Assembly (NCBI GenBank): GCA_020847555.1 | Contig: JADLBT010000040.1 | Coordinates: forward strand, 1-35,253 | Direction of reading: 5' to 3' | DNA length: 35,253 nucleotides | DNA from: Gemmataceae bacterium | Lineage (GTDB): Bacteria; Planctomycetota; Planctomycetia; Gemmatales; Gemmataceae | Part shown: positions 8,174 through 15,943 of the stretch, one piece after another | Position numbering within the stretch: position 1 is the first letter of the stretch | Layout of the letters: every line of letters begins with the position of its first letter | Position numbers and translations under genes: made by a program | Notes under the pieces: model-generated | Databases searched by the model: none | The model's input: only the letters and a program-made list of their open reading frames with translations | Told to the model about the DNA's origin: nothing

Positions 8174-9715
8174 ATGTCCGAGCCGCTCGCGCCCAAGGAT
8201 GGCCCCGCCCGTCAGCTGCTCCTGGTCGAAGACGACCGGCTCCTCGCCAGGGTCGTCGAGCGCGTCCTCGCCCGCTTTGGCGCCCGCGTCGTTCTCGCCA
8301 GCAAAGGCGCCGAAGCCCTCACTCTCGCCCGGGACACCGCCTTCCACGCCGTCGCCGTCGACATCACCCTCCCCGACATGTCCGGCGTTGACGTCATCCG
8401 CCGCCTGCGTGCCTCCTGCCCCACCACTGGCGTCGTTGCCATTACCGGCTTCGTCGACGTGGACGTCGCCGTCCGCGCCATGAAAGCCGGCGCCGACGAC
8501 TTCCTCGCGAAGCCCTTCGACGCCGAGCTCCTCTGGCACGTGCTCAACAAGGCCGCGGAAAGCCGCAACCGCCACATCGAAGCCGAGCAGGCTCGTCTCT
8601 ACCGCCAGCTCGCCTACACCGACGCCCTCACCGGCTGCCCCAACCGCCGCTTCATCGACGAATTCATCGTCCGGGCCGTCGATCATTCCCGCACCCGCGT
8701 CGATCCCCTCGCCGTCGCCTACCTCGACGTCGACAACGTCAAGCTCCTCAACGACTTCGTCGGCCACCAGGAGGGCGACCGCCTCCTCTGCCGCGTCGCC
8801 GACGCCCTCGCCGACCTCGTTCAACCGCCCGCCGTCTTCGGCCGCTTCGGCGGCGACGAGTTCGTTCTCGTCTTCCCTGGCGCCACGGTGCAGGAAGCGC
8901 GCGCCCTGCTCGAGGAGATCCGCCGCGCCGTCGCCGCCGTGACCGTCGTCAACAGCGCCCGCGTCCTGCTCCCTATTCGCGTCAGCTTCGGCCTCGCCGC
9001 CTTCCGCGGCCACGAATCACCGCGCGACCTCGTCGCCGAAGCAGAAGAGCAGATGTACCTCGACAAGTCCCTCTCGCCCGGTCTCCTCACCGGCCTCCCC
9101 GTCCCGGACGAGATTCCCGGGACGCCCGTCGCTGTCCCCAACCTCAAGGCGCTCCGCACGCTGGTCAAGGCCATCGACCGCCGCGACAGCTACACCCGCT
9201 TCCACAGCGACCACGCCACCCAGCTCGCCCTTGCCCTCGCCCGCGACCTCGCCCTCCCCCAGGCCGCCACCAACGCCATCGCCGTCGGTGGCCCCATCCA
9301 CGACCTCGGCAAGATCGTCGTCCCCGACGACGTCCTCCGGAAGCCTGGCCCCCTCACCACCGAGGAACGGAAGACCATGGAGTCTCATCCGGCCATCGGC
9401 GCCGCCATCACCGCCGCGATAACCGACTATGACGCCGTCGTCGACGTCGTCCGCCACCACCACGAACGGTTCGACGGTGCTGGCTATCCCGCCGGCCTCC
9501 AGCAGGAACAGATCTCCCTTCCCACCCGCCTCTTCACCATCGCCGATTCCTACAGCGCCATCACCACCGACCGTCCCTACCGCCGCGGCCTAACCCCTGA
9601 ACAGGCCGTCGAAGAGCTCCGAGTTGGCGCCGGCACCCAGTTCGACCCCGACCTCACGCGCCAGTTCCTCGCCGTCCTCGAACGCCAATACGGCGCTCGC
9701 GCCGCCGCCGCCTGA
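8174..9715 (+). CDS. Response regulator with GGDEF and HD-GYP domains
   Basis: A 513-residue cyclic-di-GMP turnover regulator with both synthesis and breakdown domains. Receiver domain at about 14-130 with phospho-acceptor D63 (VDITLPD) and KPF. GGDEF domain at about 145-310 with the exact GGDEF signature at 226-230 and the DVDNVKLLND and GHQEGD elements of active diguanylate cyclases. The inhibitory I-site RxxD before GGDEF reads QPPA, so product inhibition at that site is probably lost. HD-GYP phosphodiesterase domain at about 330-500 with HDLGK near residue 376, HHHERFDGAGYPAG near 430-441 and IADSYSAITTDRPYR. Both activities look intact; the phosphorylation signal would set the balance. 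No cognate kinase is nearby. Confidence 0.95.
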   Translation: MSEPLAPKDGPARQLLLVEDDRLLARVVERVLARFGARVVLASKGAEALTLARDTAFHAVAVDITLPDMSGVDVIRRLRASCPTTGVVAITGFVDVDVAVRAMKAGADDFLAKPFDAELLWHVLNKAAESRNRHIEAEQARLYRQLAYTDALTGCPNRRFIDEFIVRAVDHSRTRVDPLAVAYLDVDNVKLLNDFVGHQEGDRLLCRVADALADLVQPPAVFGRFGGDEFVLVFPGATVQEARALLEEIRRAVAAVTVVNSARVLLPIRVSFGLAAFRGHESPRDLVAEAEEQMYLDKSLSPGLLTGLPVPDEIPGTPVAVPNLKALRTLVKAIDRRDSYTRFHSDHATQLALALARDLALPQAATNAIAVGGPIHDLGKIVVPDDVLRKPGPLTTEERKTMESHPAIGAAITAAITDYDAVVDVVRHHHERFDGAGYPAGLQQEQISLPTRLFTIADSYSAITTDRPYRRGLTPEQAVEELRVGAGTQFDPDLTRQFLAVLERQYGARAAAA

Positions 9716-9750
9716 CCGCCGTCTACGGCCAACGCCTCCCACCGCTCTGA

Positions 9751-9756
9751 TAAGCT
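9751..9756 (+). promoter_or_regulatory. -10-like TAAGCT, 6 nt before GTG 9763
   Basis: Sits between the GGDEF/HD-GYP stop and the PAC2 start; there is no Shine-Dalgarno. Consistent with a leaderless start. Confidence 0.35.
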
Positions 9757-9762
9757 GGCCTC

Positions 9763-10632
9763 GTGGCTGCCCTCCAGATAGACCGCCGACCGGACCTGCA
9801 CGACCCCGTCGCCGTCGTCGCCTTCGCCGGCTGGAACGACGCCGCCAACGCCGCCACCGACGCCGCTCGCTTCATCGTTCGCCGCCTTGGCGCCCGCCGC
9901 TTCGCCAGCATCGACGCCGAAGCCTTCTACGACTTCCGCCAGGTCCGCCCCACCGTTGCCGTGGGCGTTTCCGGCGCGCGCGACCTCTCCTGGCCCCAGA
10001 ACGACTTCTTCTACGCTCGCAACCCCGCCGGCCCTCACGACGTCGTCGTCGGCGTCGGCGTCGAGCCCAACCTCGCCTGGAAAACCTTCACGACCGCCCA
10101 CCTTGAGCTCTACCGCACCGCCGGTGCCGGCCTCGTCGTCTCACTCGGTGCCCTCCTCGCCGACGTGCCCCACACGCGCGAGACCCGCGTCACCGGCACC
10201 GCTCTCGACCCTCAGGTCGCCGCCCGGCTCGACCTCACCACCTCCCGCTACCAGGGCCCCACCGGCATCGTCGGCGTCCTCCACGACGCCCTCCGCCGCG
10301 ACGGGCTCCCCGCCGCCAGCCTCTGGGCGAACGTTCCCCACTACATCACGACCAGCCAGAACCCTCTCGCCACCGCCGCCCTTCTCACGCGCCTCCAGGA
10401 GATCCTCGGCCTCCCGTTCGACCTCCGCGAGCTGCGTGCGGCCGGCGAGCGGTTCATCTCCGAAGTCGATACCGCCCTCGCCTCCAACCCCGAGATCGCC
10501 GGCTACGTCCGCAAGCTCGAAGAGACGGTCGACACCGCCGAGCCCGACGCCCCGCCGGCACCCGGCGCCCGCGGCGACGACCTCCTCGTCGACATCGAGG
10601 AGTACCTCCGCCAGCAGCGCGACGACGGCTGA
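9763..10632 (+). CDS. PAC2 (proteasome assembly chaperone 2-like, DUF75) family protein
   Basis: A 289-residue protein of the PAC2 family: N-terminal VAVVAFAGWNDAANAATDAARF, the YDFRQVRPTV segment, a conserved LVVSLGALLADVPHTR block and GPTGIVGVLHDA at mid-protein, then SLWANVPHYI. Bacterial and archaeal PAC2 proteins resemble eukaryotic proteasome chaperones and are common in actinobacteria and Chloroflexota; the biochemical role in bacteria is not settled. The GTG at 9763 is chosen because the conserved sequence begins a few residues later and a TAnnnT hexamer stands just upstream. No proteasome genes are in the window. It converges on the DinB gene, 10 bp between stops. Confidence 0.88.
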   Translation: MAALQIDRRPDLHDPVAVVAFAGWNDAANAATDAARFIVRRLGARRFASIDAEAFYDFRQVRPTVAVGVSGARDLSWPQNDFFYARNPAGPHDVVVGVGVEPNLAWKTFTTAHLELYRTAGAGLVVSLGALLADVPHTRETRVTGTALDPQVAARLDLTTSRYQGPTGIVGVLHDALRRDGLPAASLWANVPHYITTSQNPLATAALLTRLQEILGLPFDLRELRAAGERFISEVDTALASNPEIAGYVRKLEETVDTAEPDAPPAPGARGDDLLVDIEEYLRQQRDDG

Positions 10633-10642
10633 GCGGTCCCGA

Positions 10643-11089
10643 TCAGATGGAGAACTGCATCCCCAGCAGCCCCTTGATCAGGTTGATCTCGCCCAGGTGC
10701 ATAAAGCCGTGCGTCATCAGCACCTGCCGCACCACCCGCCACTTCGGCATCTCCCCCAGCGGCTTTATCAGCTGCACCTCCTCCAGCTCTGCCAGGTCCA
10801 CCCCGCGCAGGTAGCCCACCACCTCGCCCCGCACCGCCGCTCCGTACTCGCGCAACAGCCCGACGTCCGGGATCGCGATCCCTCTCGCCTGCTCCAGACC
10901 CATCCCGGTCCCCTGCTCCACCTTCGGCAGGGCCATCCGCTCCAGGAACCCGGCCGCCATCCAGACAGGCGGCTTCTTCTGGAAGACGAAGTTCACGATG
11001 TTGTCCTGCGTCCGCAGCACGTGCCAGGCGTTGAACCCCGCGCTGACTGTCTTCCCCTCCGGCAGCCAGTTGACCTGCTCCGTCGACAT
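10643..11089 (-). CDS. DinB-like four-helix protein, N-terminus interrupted by two stop codons
   Basis: The 148-residue frame from ATG 11089 is a DinB/DUF664-type metal-binding four-helix bundle lacking the first helix: WHVLRTQDN supplies the first His, THGFMHLGEI the other two. In the same frame, ATG 11161 (after GAGGAGG at good spacing) encodes MDLREVLVDGVEQLADWLD, a typical DinB helix 1. It is followed by TAA, three codons (Ala-Leu-Ala), TAG and then immediately ATG 11089. The gene is thus either a recent pseudogene, translated by re-initiation at 11089, or affected by a sequence error. ATG 11089 itself has no Shine-Dalgarno. Confidence 0.72.
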   Translation of the reverse strand: MSTEQVNWLPEGKTVSAGFNAWHVLRTQDNIVNFVFQKKPPVWMAAGFLERMALPKVEQGTGMGLEQARGIAIPDVGLLREYGAAVRGEVVGYLRGVDLAELEEVQLIKPLGEMPKWRVVRQVLMTHGFMHLGEINLIKGLLGMQFSI

Positions 11090-11215
11090 CTACGCGAGCG
11101 CTTAGTCCAGCCAGTCCGCCAGCTGCTCCACCCCGTCGACCAGCACCTCGCGTAAGTCCATCTTTCATGCCTCCTCGCCGTGCCCGCCAGTCTACTCCCG
11201 CCCCTTCGGCGCCGT

Positions 11216-12175
11216 TCAGAGCACGATCACCGGCACCTCCCCTCGCCGTCGCCGGTCCGCGAGCGCCACCAGCGCATACACCGCCGCCACAGTTGGCGCC
11301 GCCACGCCCAGCGCCTCCGCGCGCCGCGCCACCTCCCCCAGAATCGCCTCCACCTCCAGCTCACGCCCCAGCAGGTAGTCGATCGCCATGCTCGTTCGGT
11401 AATCCCCCATCGTCTCCGTCTGACGGAACAGCCACGCGACCGTCTCCTCCTCGTCGATCCGCGAGTTGCTGCCCGACGCCGCGAGGTCCGCGTTACCGAT
11501 CGCCACCACCTCGCGCATCGCCCGCTCGGCCGTCGCCCGCAAGGCTGCGTCGCCACAGATCACGGCCGTCCCGATGCCGCCACCGGCCACGCTCAGCCCG
11601 TTGAACGGCACATTCCAGCAGAGCTTCTCCCATCTCGCCTGCCGCAGGCTCGCCGCCACCGACACTTCGATCCCGGCCGAGGCGAGCAGTGCCCGCAGAC
11701 GCTCGGTCTCCGCCGGGTCGTCCGGCAGGTGCCCGATAGACACCCGCCCGTACTCCAGATGGTGCACAACCCCCGGCGTCCCCCGGTTGACGCACACGAA
11801 CGCCATCCCGCCGAAAAGCCGCTCTCGTCCGAACCAGGCCGCCAGCCGCTCCTCCACGCCGAGACCGTTCATCAGTGCCACCAGCCGCGTCTTCTCGCCC
11901 ATGCAGGGCTCAATCAACCCTCGCGCCGCCTCCAGCGCCGTCGTCTTCAACGAGCAAACAACCCATTCCACCGGCCCGATCTCGGTCGGCGTGCCGAATG
12001 CCGTCACCCCCGTCAGCCGAAAATCCCCGCGCGGGCTTCGCACCTCGAGGCCCCCCGCCCGCACCGCCGCCAGGTCGCGCCGCATCAGGAAGCGAACGTC
12101 GTGCCCTGCCCTTGCCAGCAGCGCGCCGTAATAGCATCCGACCGCTCCCGCACCGATCACAGCCACCCGCGCCAT
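11216..12175 (-). CDS. panE: 2-dehydropantoate 2-reductase (ketopantoate reductase family)
   Basis: NADPH-dependent reduction of ketopantoate to pantoate for coenzyme A synthesis; cytoplasmic, 319 residues. The N-terminal Rossmann motif GAGAVGCYYG (8-17) follows MARVAVI directly. LMNGLG and GGMAFVCVNRG are the usual nucleotide-domain elements. K174 in RWEKLCWN matches the catalytic lysine, and the C-terminal helical domain has TSMAIDYLLGRELEVEAILG with the expected Glu. ATG 12175 is preferred over an upstream extension to 12271 because the family starts here and a TATTCT hexamer lies 6 nt upstream. Other ketopantoate-reductase-like oxidoreductases share this fold, so the exact substrate is probable rather than certain. 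Confidence 0.9.
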   Translation of the reverse strand: MARVAVIGAGAVGCYYGALLARAGHDVRFLMRRDLAAVRAGGLEVRSPRGDFRLTGVTAFGTPTEIGPVEWVVCSLKTTALEAARGLIEPCMGEKTRLVALMNGLGVEERLAAWFGRERLFGGMAFVCVNRGTPGVVHHLEYGRVSIGHLPDDPAETERLRALLASAGIEVSVAASLRQARWEKLCWNVPFNGLSVAGGGIGTAVICGDAALRATAERAMREVVAIGNADLAASGSNSRIDEEETVAWLFRQTETMGDYRTSMAIDYLLGRELEVEAILGEVARRAEALGVAAPTVAAVYALVALADRRRRGEVPVIVL

Positions 12176-12181
12176 CGGCGC

Positions 12182-12187
12182 AGAATA
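12182..12187 (-). promoter_or_regulatory. -10-like TATTCT, 6 nt before ATG 12175
   Basis: On the minus strand TATTCT is followed by GCGCCG and then the ATG of panE. No Shine-Dalgarno is present, which fits a leaderless mRNA. Confidence 0.45.
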
Positions 12188-12243
12188 CCCCTCTCCCCTG
12201 CACCCCGGTAGCGACACCCCCGCGCCCTCCCTCCCCCATTTGC

Positions 12244-12272
12244 TTGACGACCTCCGAACCGCTGCCCACAAT
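12244..12272 (+). promoter_or_regulatory. Sigma-70-like promoter of the second DUF35-thiolase pair
   Basis: TTGACG (12244-12249), 17-bp spacer, CACAAT (12267-12272). Transcription would start near 12279, about 84 nt before the TTG start of the DUF35 gene. It is divergent from panE. Confidence 0.55.
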
Positions 12273-12362
12273 GGCCTCGCGTTTGCCCCTGACCGGGGGC
12301 TGGCTCACGCCGCGTCGTTCACCCGTCCATCACAGTCAAAATCTCTGCAAGGGGGAGTTCGC

Positions 12363-12791
12363 TTGGCTGACCAGGCTACCGCCGCACCCGAAATCCGGCC
12401 TCTTGTCCCGCACCTCAAGCTCGGAGAAACCCGCGAACAGGACTACCTGTTCGGCAGCCGCTGCCAGAACTGCCAGACCCTCTACGTGGGGCCCCGCCTC
12501 TTCTGCGGCAAGTGCAGCAGCGCCGGCCCCTTCGACACCGTCCGCCTCAGCAGCCACGGCGAGCTCTACGTCTACTCCGTCATTCACCAGGCGACCCCCT
12601 ACGTCAAAGCCCCTTACGTCGCCGCCATCGTCGACCTCCCCGAAGGCGTGGCCGTCAACAGCAACATCGAAGGCCTCGAGCCCGACCCCAAGAACCTCAG
12701 CTTCGGCATGAAGCTCCAGATGTACACCGAGAAGGTCTCCGAGGACAAAGAAGGCAACTCCTACATCGCCTACAAATTCCGCCCGGCCTGA
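12363..12791 (+). CDS. DUF35 Zn-ribbon/OB-fold protein, thiolase partner
   Basis: A 142-residue protein with the same architecture as the one at 5661-6116: zinc ribbon CQNC...CGKC followed by an OB fold (GELYVYSVIHQATPYVKAPYVAAIVDLPEG, then the C-terminal YIAYKFRPA). It is expected to bind the thiolase encoded 23 bp downstream and help present acyl-CoA. TTG 12363 is chosen as start because a strong AAGGGGGAG Shine-Dalgarno precedes it by about 5 nt and the family sequence begins soon after. The longer frame to 12240 would run back through the promoter. Confidence 0.88.
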   Translation: MADQATAAPEIRPLVPHLKLGETREQDYLFGSRCQNCQTLYVGPRLFCGKCSSAGPFDTVRLSSHGELYVYSVIHQATPYVKAPYVAAIVDLPEGVAVNSNIEGLEPDPKNLSFGMKLQMYTEKVSEDKEGNSYIAYKFRPA

Positions 12792-12814
12792 CCGCCCAGC
12801 CAAAGGAGAGTCCC

Positions 12815-14011
12815 ATGCGCGAAGTCGCCGTCATCGGCGCATCCATGATCAAATTCGGGCGCTACCCGGACAGGGAGGTCGCCCAGCTCGCCGCCCAGGC
12901 CGGCCTCGACGCCCTCAAGGACGCCGGCGTCGACATGAAGAGCATCCAGGCGCTCTACAGCGGCAACCTCTACCAGACCAGCGGCTCCGGCCAGCGCATC
13001 CTCCAGCAGATGGGCCAGACCGGCATCCCCGTCGTCAACGTCGCCAACGCCTGCGCCACCGGCTCCACCGCCTTCCGCGAGGCCTACTTCGCCATTGCCT
13101 CCGGTGCCTACGACATCGTCATGGCCGTCGGCAGCGAGCAGATGGGCAAGCAGGGCCTCCTCGGCTCCCGCGGCGACCCCGCCACCAGCCTCGAAGGCCG
13201 CGTTGGCTCCTACATGATGCCCGCCGTCTTCGGCATGGCCGGCATGGAGCACGCCCGCGCCTATGGCACCACCCAGGAGCACTTCGCCCTGGTGAGCGTC
13301 AAAAACCACTACCACTCCACCATGAACCCGCTCGCCCAGTACCAGAAGGAATCCCCCCTCGACGAAGTCCTGGCCGGGCGCGTCATTGCCTACCCCAACA
13401 CCCTGCTCATGTGCTGCCCGACCGGCGACGGTGCTGCCGCCGCCATCCTCTGCTCCATGGACAAGGCCCGCCAGTACACCACCCAGCCCATCAAAGTCGC
13501 CGCCAGCGTCCTCACCAGCGACCCCTTCGCCGACCGCGACCTCACCCTGCCCGACATCAACACCCTCACCCGCAATGCGGCGAAGATCGCCTACGAGACG
13601 GCCGGCGTCGGCCCCCAGGACCTCAGCCAGGTTGAGCTCCACGACTGCTTCGCCACCGCCGAGCTCCTCCACTACGAAAACCTCGGCCTCTGCGAAGACG
13701 GCGAAGCCGCCAAGCATGTCGCCAGCGGCGCCCCCTGGCTCGGTAACAAGATCCCGACCAAGTACCAGGAGGACGTCGCTCCTCTCCAGGACAAAACCTA
13801 CAAGCCCAAGACGACCGCCGTCGTCAACGCCAGCGGCGGCCTCCTCTCCAAGGGCCACCCCCTGGGTGCGACCGGCGTTGCCAATATCGCCGAGGTCGTC
13901 TTCCACCTGCGCGGTCAAGCGGGCGCACGCCAGGTCGAAGGCTCCAAAGTCGGCATGGCCCACGTCATCGGCCTCTGCTCCGCCTGCACCATCCACATCC
14001 TCACCAAATAG
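12815..14011 (+). CDS. Thiolase (acetyl-CoA acyltransferase, SCPx type)
   Basis: A 398-residue thiolase. The nucleophile C80 is in NVANACATGST, the HDCFATAEL motif supplies one His, and NASGGLLSKGHPLGATG the other, with the C-terminal GLCSACT. All catalytic residues of SCPx-type thiolases are therefore present, in contrast to the partner-type protein at 4522-5664. Likely reaction: reversible Claisen condensation or thiolysis of 3-ketoacyl-CoA. AAGGAGA precedes ATG 12815 at good spacing. It forms an operon with the DUF35 gene upstream and ends at a clear terminator. Confidence 0.93.
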   Translation: MREVAVIGASMIKFGRYPDREVAQLAAQAGLDALKDAGVDMKSIQALYSGNLYQTSGSGQRILQQMGQTGIPVVNVANACATGSTAFREAYFAIASGAYDIVMAVGSEQMGKQGLLGSRGDPATSLEGRVGSYMMPAVFGMAGMEHARAYGTTQEHFALVSVKNHYHSTMNPLAQYQKESPLDEVLAGRVIAYPNTLLMCCPTGDGAAAAILCSMDKARQYTTQPIKVAASVLTSDPFADRDLTLPDINTLTRNAAKIAYETAGVGPQDLSQVELHDCFATAELLHYENLGLCEDGEAAKHVASGAPWLGNKIPTKYQEDVAPLQDKTYKPKTTAVVNASGGLLSKGHPLGATGVANIAEVVFHLRGQAGARQVEGSKVGMAHVIGLCSACTIHILTK

Positions 14012-14033
14012 CCCCGGCCGTGGCCGCAAACCG

Positions 14034-14066
14034 AAAGGGGGCTCGCCTGCAAAGGCAGCCCCCTTT
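14034..14066. terminator. Bidirectional intrinsic terminator
   Basis: A perfect 10-bp stem AAAGGGGGCT (14034-14043) / AGCCCCCTTT (14057-14066), with an inner GCCT/AGGC extension. The A-run on one side and T-run on the other let it serve the convergent thiolase (+) and AhpD-type gene (-). Confidence 0.75.
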
Positions 14067-14129
14067 GAGCGTCTATCCTCCGAGTTTCCTCCCCGCTTCT
14101 CTTCCCGCCGCCGTCAGGGCCAGAGCCCC

Positions 14130-14693
14130 TCAGCGCGCCATTCCGTGGTACTCCCGGTTCGGCATTATCCCTGTCGCCGAGGCCAGCCGGTTCGTAAAAT
14201 TGAACATCGCCGCGATCTCCGCAACATCCCAGATGTCCTCGTCGCAGAAGCCGAGTGCCCGTAGGCCCTCCACATCCCCTTCCCCACAGGTTGCTGGCTC
14301 CCGCGTGATCTTCACCGCCCAGTCCAGCAGCGCCACCTGCCGCTCCGCCAGCCCGGCCCGTCGATAGTCCAGCGTCACACGGTCCCCCTTCACCGGATCC
14401 TTCAGCAGCGCCCGCACCGCGAACCCGTGCGCCACAAGGCAGTAGAGGCACTGGTTCTGCATCGAAACCACCACCGAAATCATCTCCCGCTCCGCCTTGC
14501 TCAACCCGGGCGACGGCTGCATCAGCCCGTCGAAATGCGCCAGCCACCGCCGGAACCGCTCCTCCCGCCAGGCGAAGGCCAGGAACACGTTCGGCACGAA
14601 CCCGAGCTTCTCCCGCAACTGGCCGAACAGCGCCCGCGTCTCCGCCGACAGCGTCGACTCCTCCGCAACCGGAAACCATGAGATCCGTTCCAT
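14130..14693 (-). CDS. AhpD/carboxymuconolactone decarboxylase-family peroxidase-related protein
   Basis: 187 residues, beginning MERISWFPVAEESTLS. It is a peroxidase-related enzyme of the AhpD-like fold, with the redox motif CLYC followed by H (QCLYCLVAHGFAVR at about 90-103). Such proteins reduce peroxides with a CxxC disulphide cycle; the physiological reductant is not evident here. ATG 14693 is chosen over the upstream 81-residue extension because the family begins at this point and a TATGCT hexamer lies 6 nt before it. The upstream extension would run into lgt. Confidence 0.88.
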   Translation of the reverse strand: MERISWFPVAEESTLSAETRALFGQLREKLGFVPNVFLAFAWREERFRRWLAHFDGLMQPSPGLSKAEREMISVVVSMQNQCLYCLVAHGFAVRALLKDPVKGDRVTLDYRRAGLAERQVALLDWAVKITREPATCGEGDVEGLRALGFCDEDIWDVAEIAAMFNFTNRLASATGIMPNREYHGMAR

Positions 14694-14699
14694 CGCCGC

Positions 14700-14705
14700 A
14701 GCATA
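14700..14705 (-). promoter_or_regulatory. -10-like TATGCT, 6 nt before ATG 14693
   Basis: Placed for a leaderless minus-strand transcript, back to back with a TACCCT at 14751-14756 serving lgt. Confidence 0.4.
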
Positions 14706-14750
14706 CCGCCTCGTGTCCTCCCCTTCCTCGCCCTTGCCCGCCTGCCCCTG

Positions 14751-14756
14751 TACCCT
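14751..14756 (+). promoter_or_regulatory. -10-like TACCCT, 10 nt before ATG 14767
   Basis: The sequence before the lgt ATG is TACCCTACCCAAAGAG, so the hexamer is close enough for a leaderless or very short leader start. Confidence 0.3.
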
Positions 14757-14766
14757 ACCCAAAGAG

Positions 14767-15675
14767 ATGCCCCTCCTCTCCTTCCTGCCCTTCCTCGGCA
14801 TCACCGTCGACATCGACCCCACCATGGCCGACCTCGGCCCCTTCACCCTCACCTGGCATGGCTTCTTCACCGCCGTCGGCATCGTCGCCGGCGTCTCCCT
14901 CGCCGTCTGGCTCTGCAAGCGCGACGGCGTCCCCACCGAGATCGGTCAGGAGATCGCCCTCGTCGCCGTCCCCAGCGCAATCGTCGGCGCCCGCCTCCTC
15001 TTCGTCGTCGAACACTGGGACAAGTACAGCGAAGACATCCCCAAGATCGTCACCGGCATCACCGAGGGCGGCATCACCCTCTACGGCGGCCTCATTGGCG
15101 GCGTCCTCGGTGGCCTCGTCTACGCCCTCTTCCGCAAGTGGCCGATCGCCATCGTCCTCGACGCCGCTGCCCCCGGCATGATCCTCGGCCAGGCCATCGG
15201 CCGCCTCGGCGACCTCATCAACGGCGAGCACCACGCCACCATGAGCGACCTCCCCTGGGCCGTCCGCTACATCAACCCCAACACCCTCGGCCAGGCCTTC
15301 GACAGCCGCGGCAACCCCGCCTACTTCCACCCCACGGCCGGCGGTTATGAGCTCCTTGGCGACGTCGTCATCCTTGCCCTCCTCCTCTTCGTCGCGCGCC
15401 GCTTCATCAAAGTCCCCGGCTGGACCTTCTGCAGCTACGTCATCCTCTATGGTGTCATGCGCTTCTTCCTCTCCTACTTCCGCATCGACGAGCAGGAGCT
15501 CTACGGCGTGCCCGTCCCGCAGGTCATGAGCGCCGCCTTCCTCGGCGTCGCCGTCATCGCCGCGGGCGTCCTCATGCGCCATCCCGGGCCCATAACCGAA
15601 GAGTACGCCGAGCGTGTCTGGGGTGAAGACCGGAGCGAGCCCCCAAAGAAGTCCGGTCAGGCTGCCCATGCCTGA
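14767..15675 (+). CDS. lgt: Prolipoprotein diacylglyceryl transferase
   Basis: A 302-residue integral membrane enzyme that transfers diacylglycerol from phosphatidylglycerol to the lipobox cysteine of prolipoproteins. It shows the typical Lgt start (VDIDPTMADLGPFTLTWHGF), several membrane segments, the YGGLIGGVLGG segment and the signature GRLGDLINGEHH (about 148-159). The C-terminal membrane segment is followed by a short charged tail. ATG 14767 leaves the usual N-terminal length; the ATG at 14824 would cut off part of it. It overlaps the downstream glutaredoxin-like gene by 8 nt. Confidence 0.95.
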   Translation: MPLLSFLPFLGITVDIDPTMADLGPFTLTWHGFFTAVGIVAGVSLAVWLCKRDGVPTEIGQEIALVAVPSAIVGARLLFVVEHWDKYSEDIPKIVTGITEGGITLYGGLIGGVLGGLVYALFRKWPIAIVLDAAAPGMILGQAIGRLGDLINGEHHATMSDLPWAVRYINPNTLGQAFDSRGNPAYFHPTAGGYELLGDVVILALLLFVARRFIKVPGWTFCSYVILYGVMRFFLSYFRIDEQELYGVPVPQVMSAAFLGVAVIAAGVLMRHPGPITEEYAERVWGEDRSEPPKKSGQAAHA

Positions 15676-15943
15676 GCGCGACCTGGCCCTGGTCACCCTC
15701 TACGCTCGCGCCGGCTGCCACCTCTGCGACGCGGCCCTTTCGCTCCTCCAGCGCCTTGCCCCTCGCCTTCACTTCCGCGTTCACGTCGTCGACATCGAGA
15801 CCGACGACGACCTTCACCGCCGCTACCTCTACGAGATCCCCGTCGTCGCCCTCGACGGCCGCGACCTCGTTCGCGCACCCATCTACCCCCGCCCGCTCGA
15901 AGACGCCCTTACCGAAGCCCTCAAAGCGCGAAGTACAGCGTAA
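15668..15943 (+). CDS. Glutaredoxin-like protein (DUF836)
   Basis: A 91-residue thioredoxin-fold protein: beta strand LVTLYARAG, the redox motif CHLC (about 14-17), FRVHVVDIETDDDL, then the cis-proline segment YEIPVVALDG. DUF836/glutaredoxin-like proteins of this kind are small cytoplasmic disulphide reductases of unknown partner. It starts inside the last codons of lgt (8-nt overlap), so it is probably cotranslated. Its 3' end overlaps that of the convergent membrane-protein gene by 23 nt. Confidence 0.85.
   Translation: MPERDLALVTLYARAGCHLCDAALSLLQRLAPRLHFRVHVVDIETDDDLHRRYLYEIPVVALDGRDLVRAPIYPRPLEDALTEALKARSTA

Noticed and set aside
9763..10632. Proteasome operon around the PAC2 gene
   Set aside because: No proteasome subunit, Mpa/ARC ATPase or Pup genes in the neighbourhood.
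11090..11161. Alternative genetic code as explanation for the stops in the DinB gene
   Set aside because: TAA, TAG and TGA all end other genes in the window at the expected places, so stop reassignment is unlikely.
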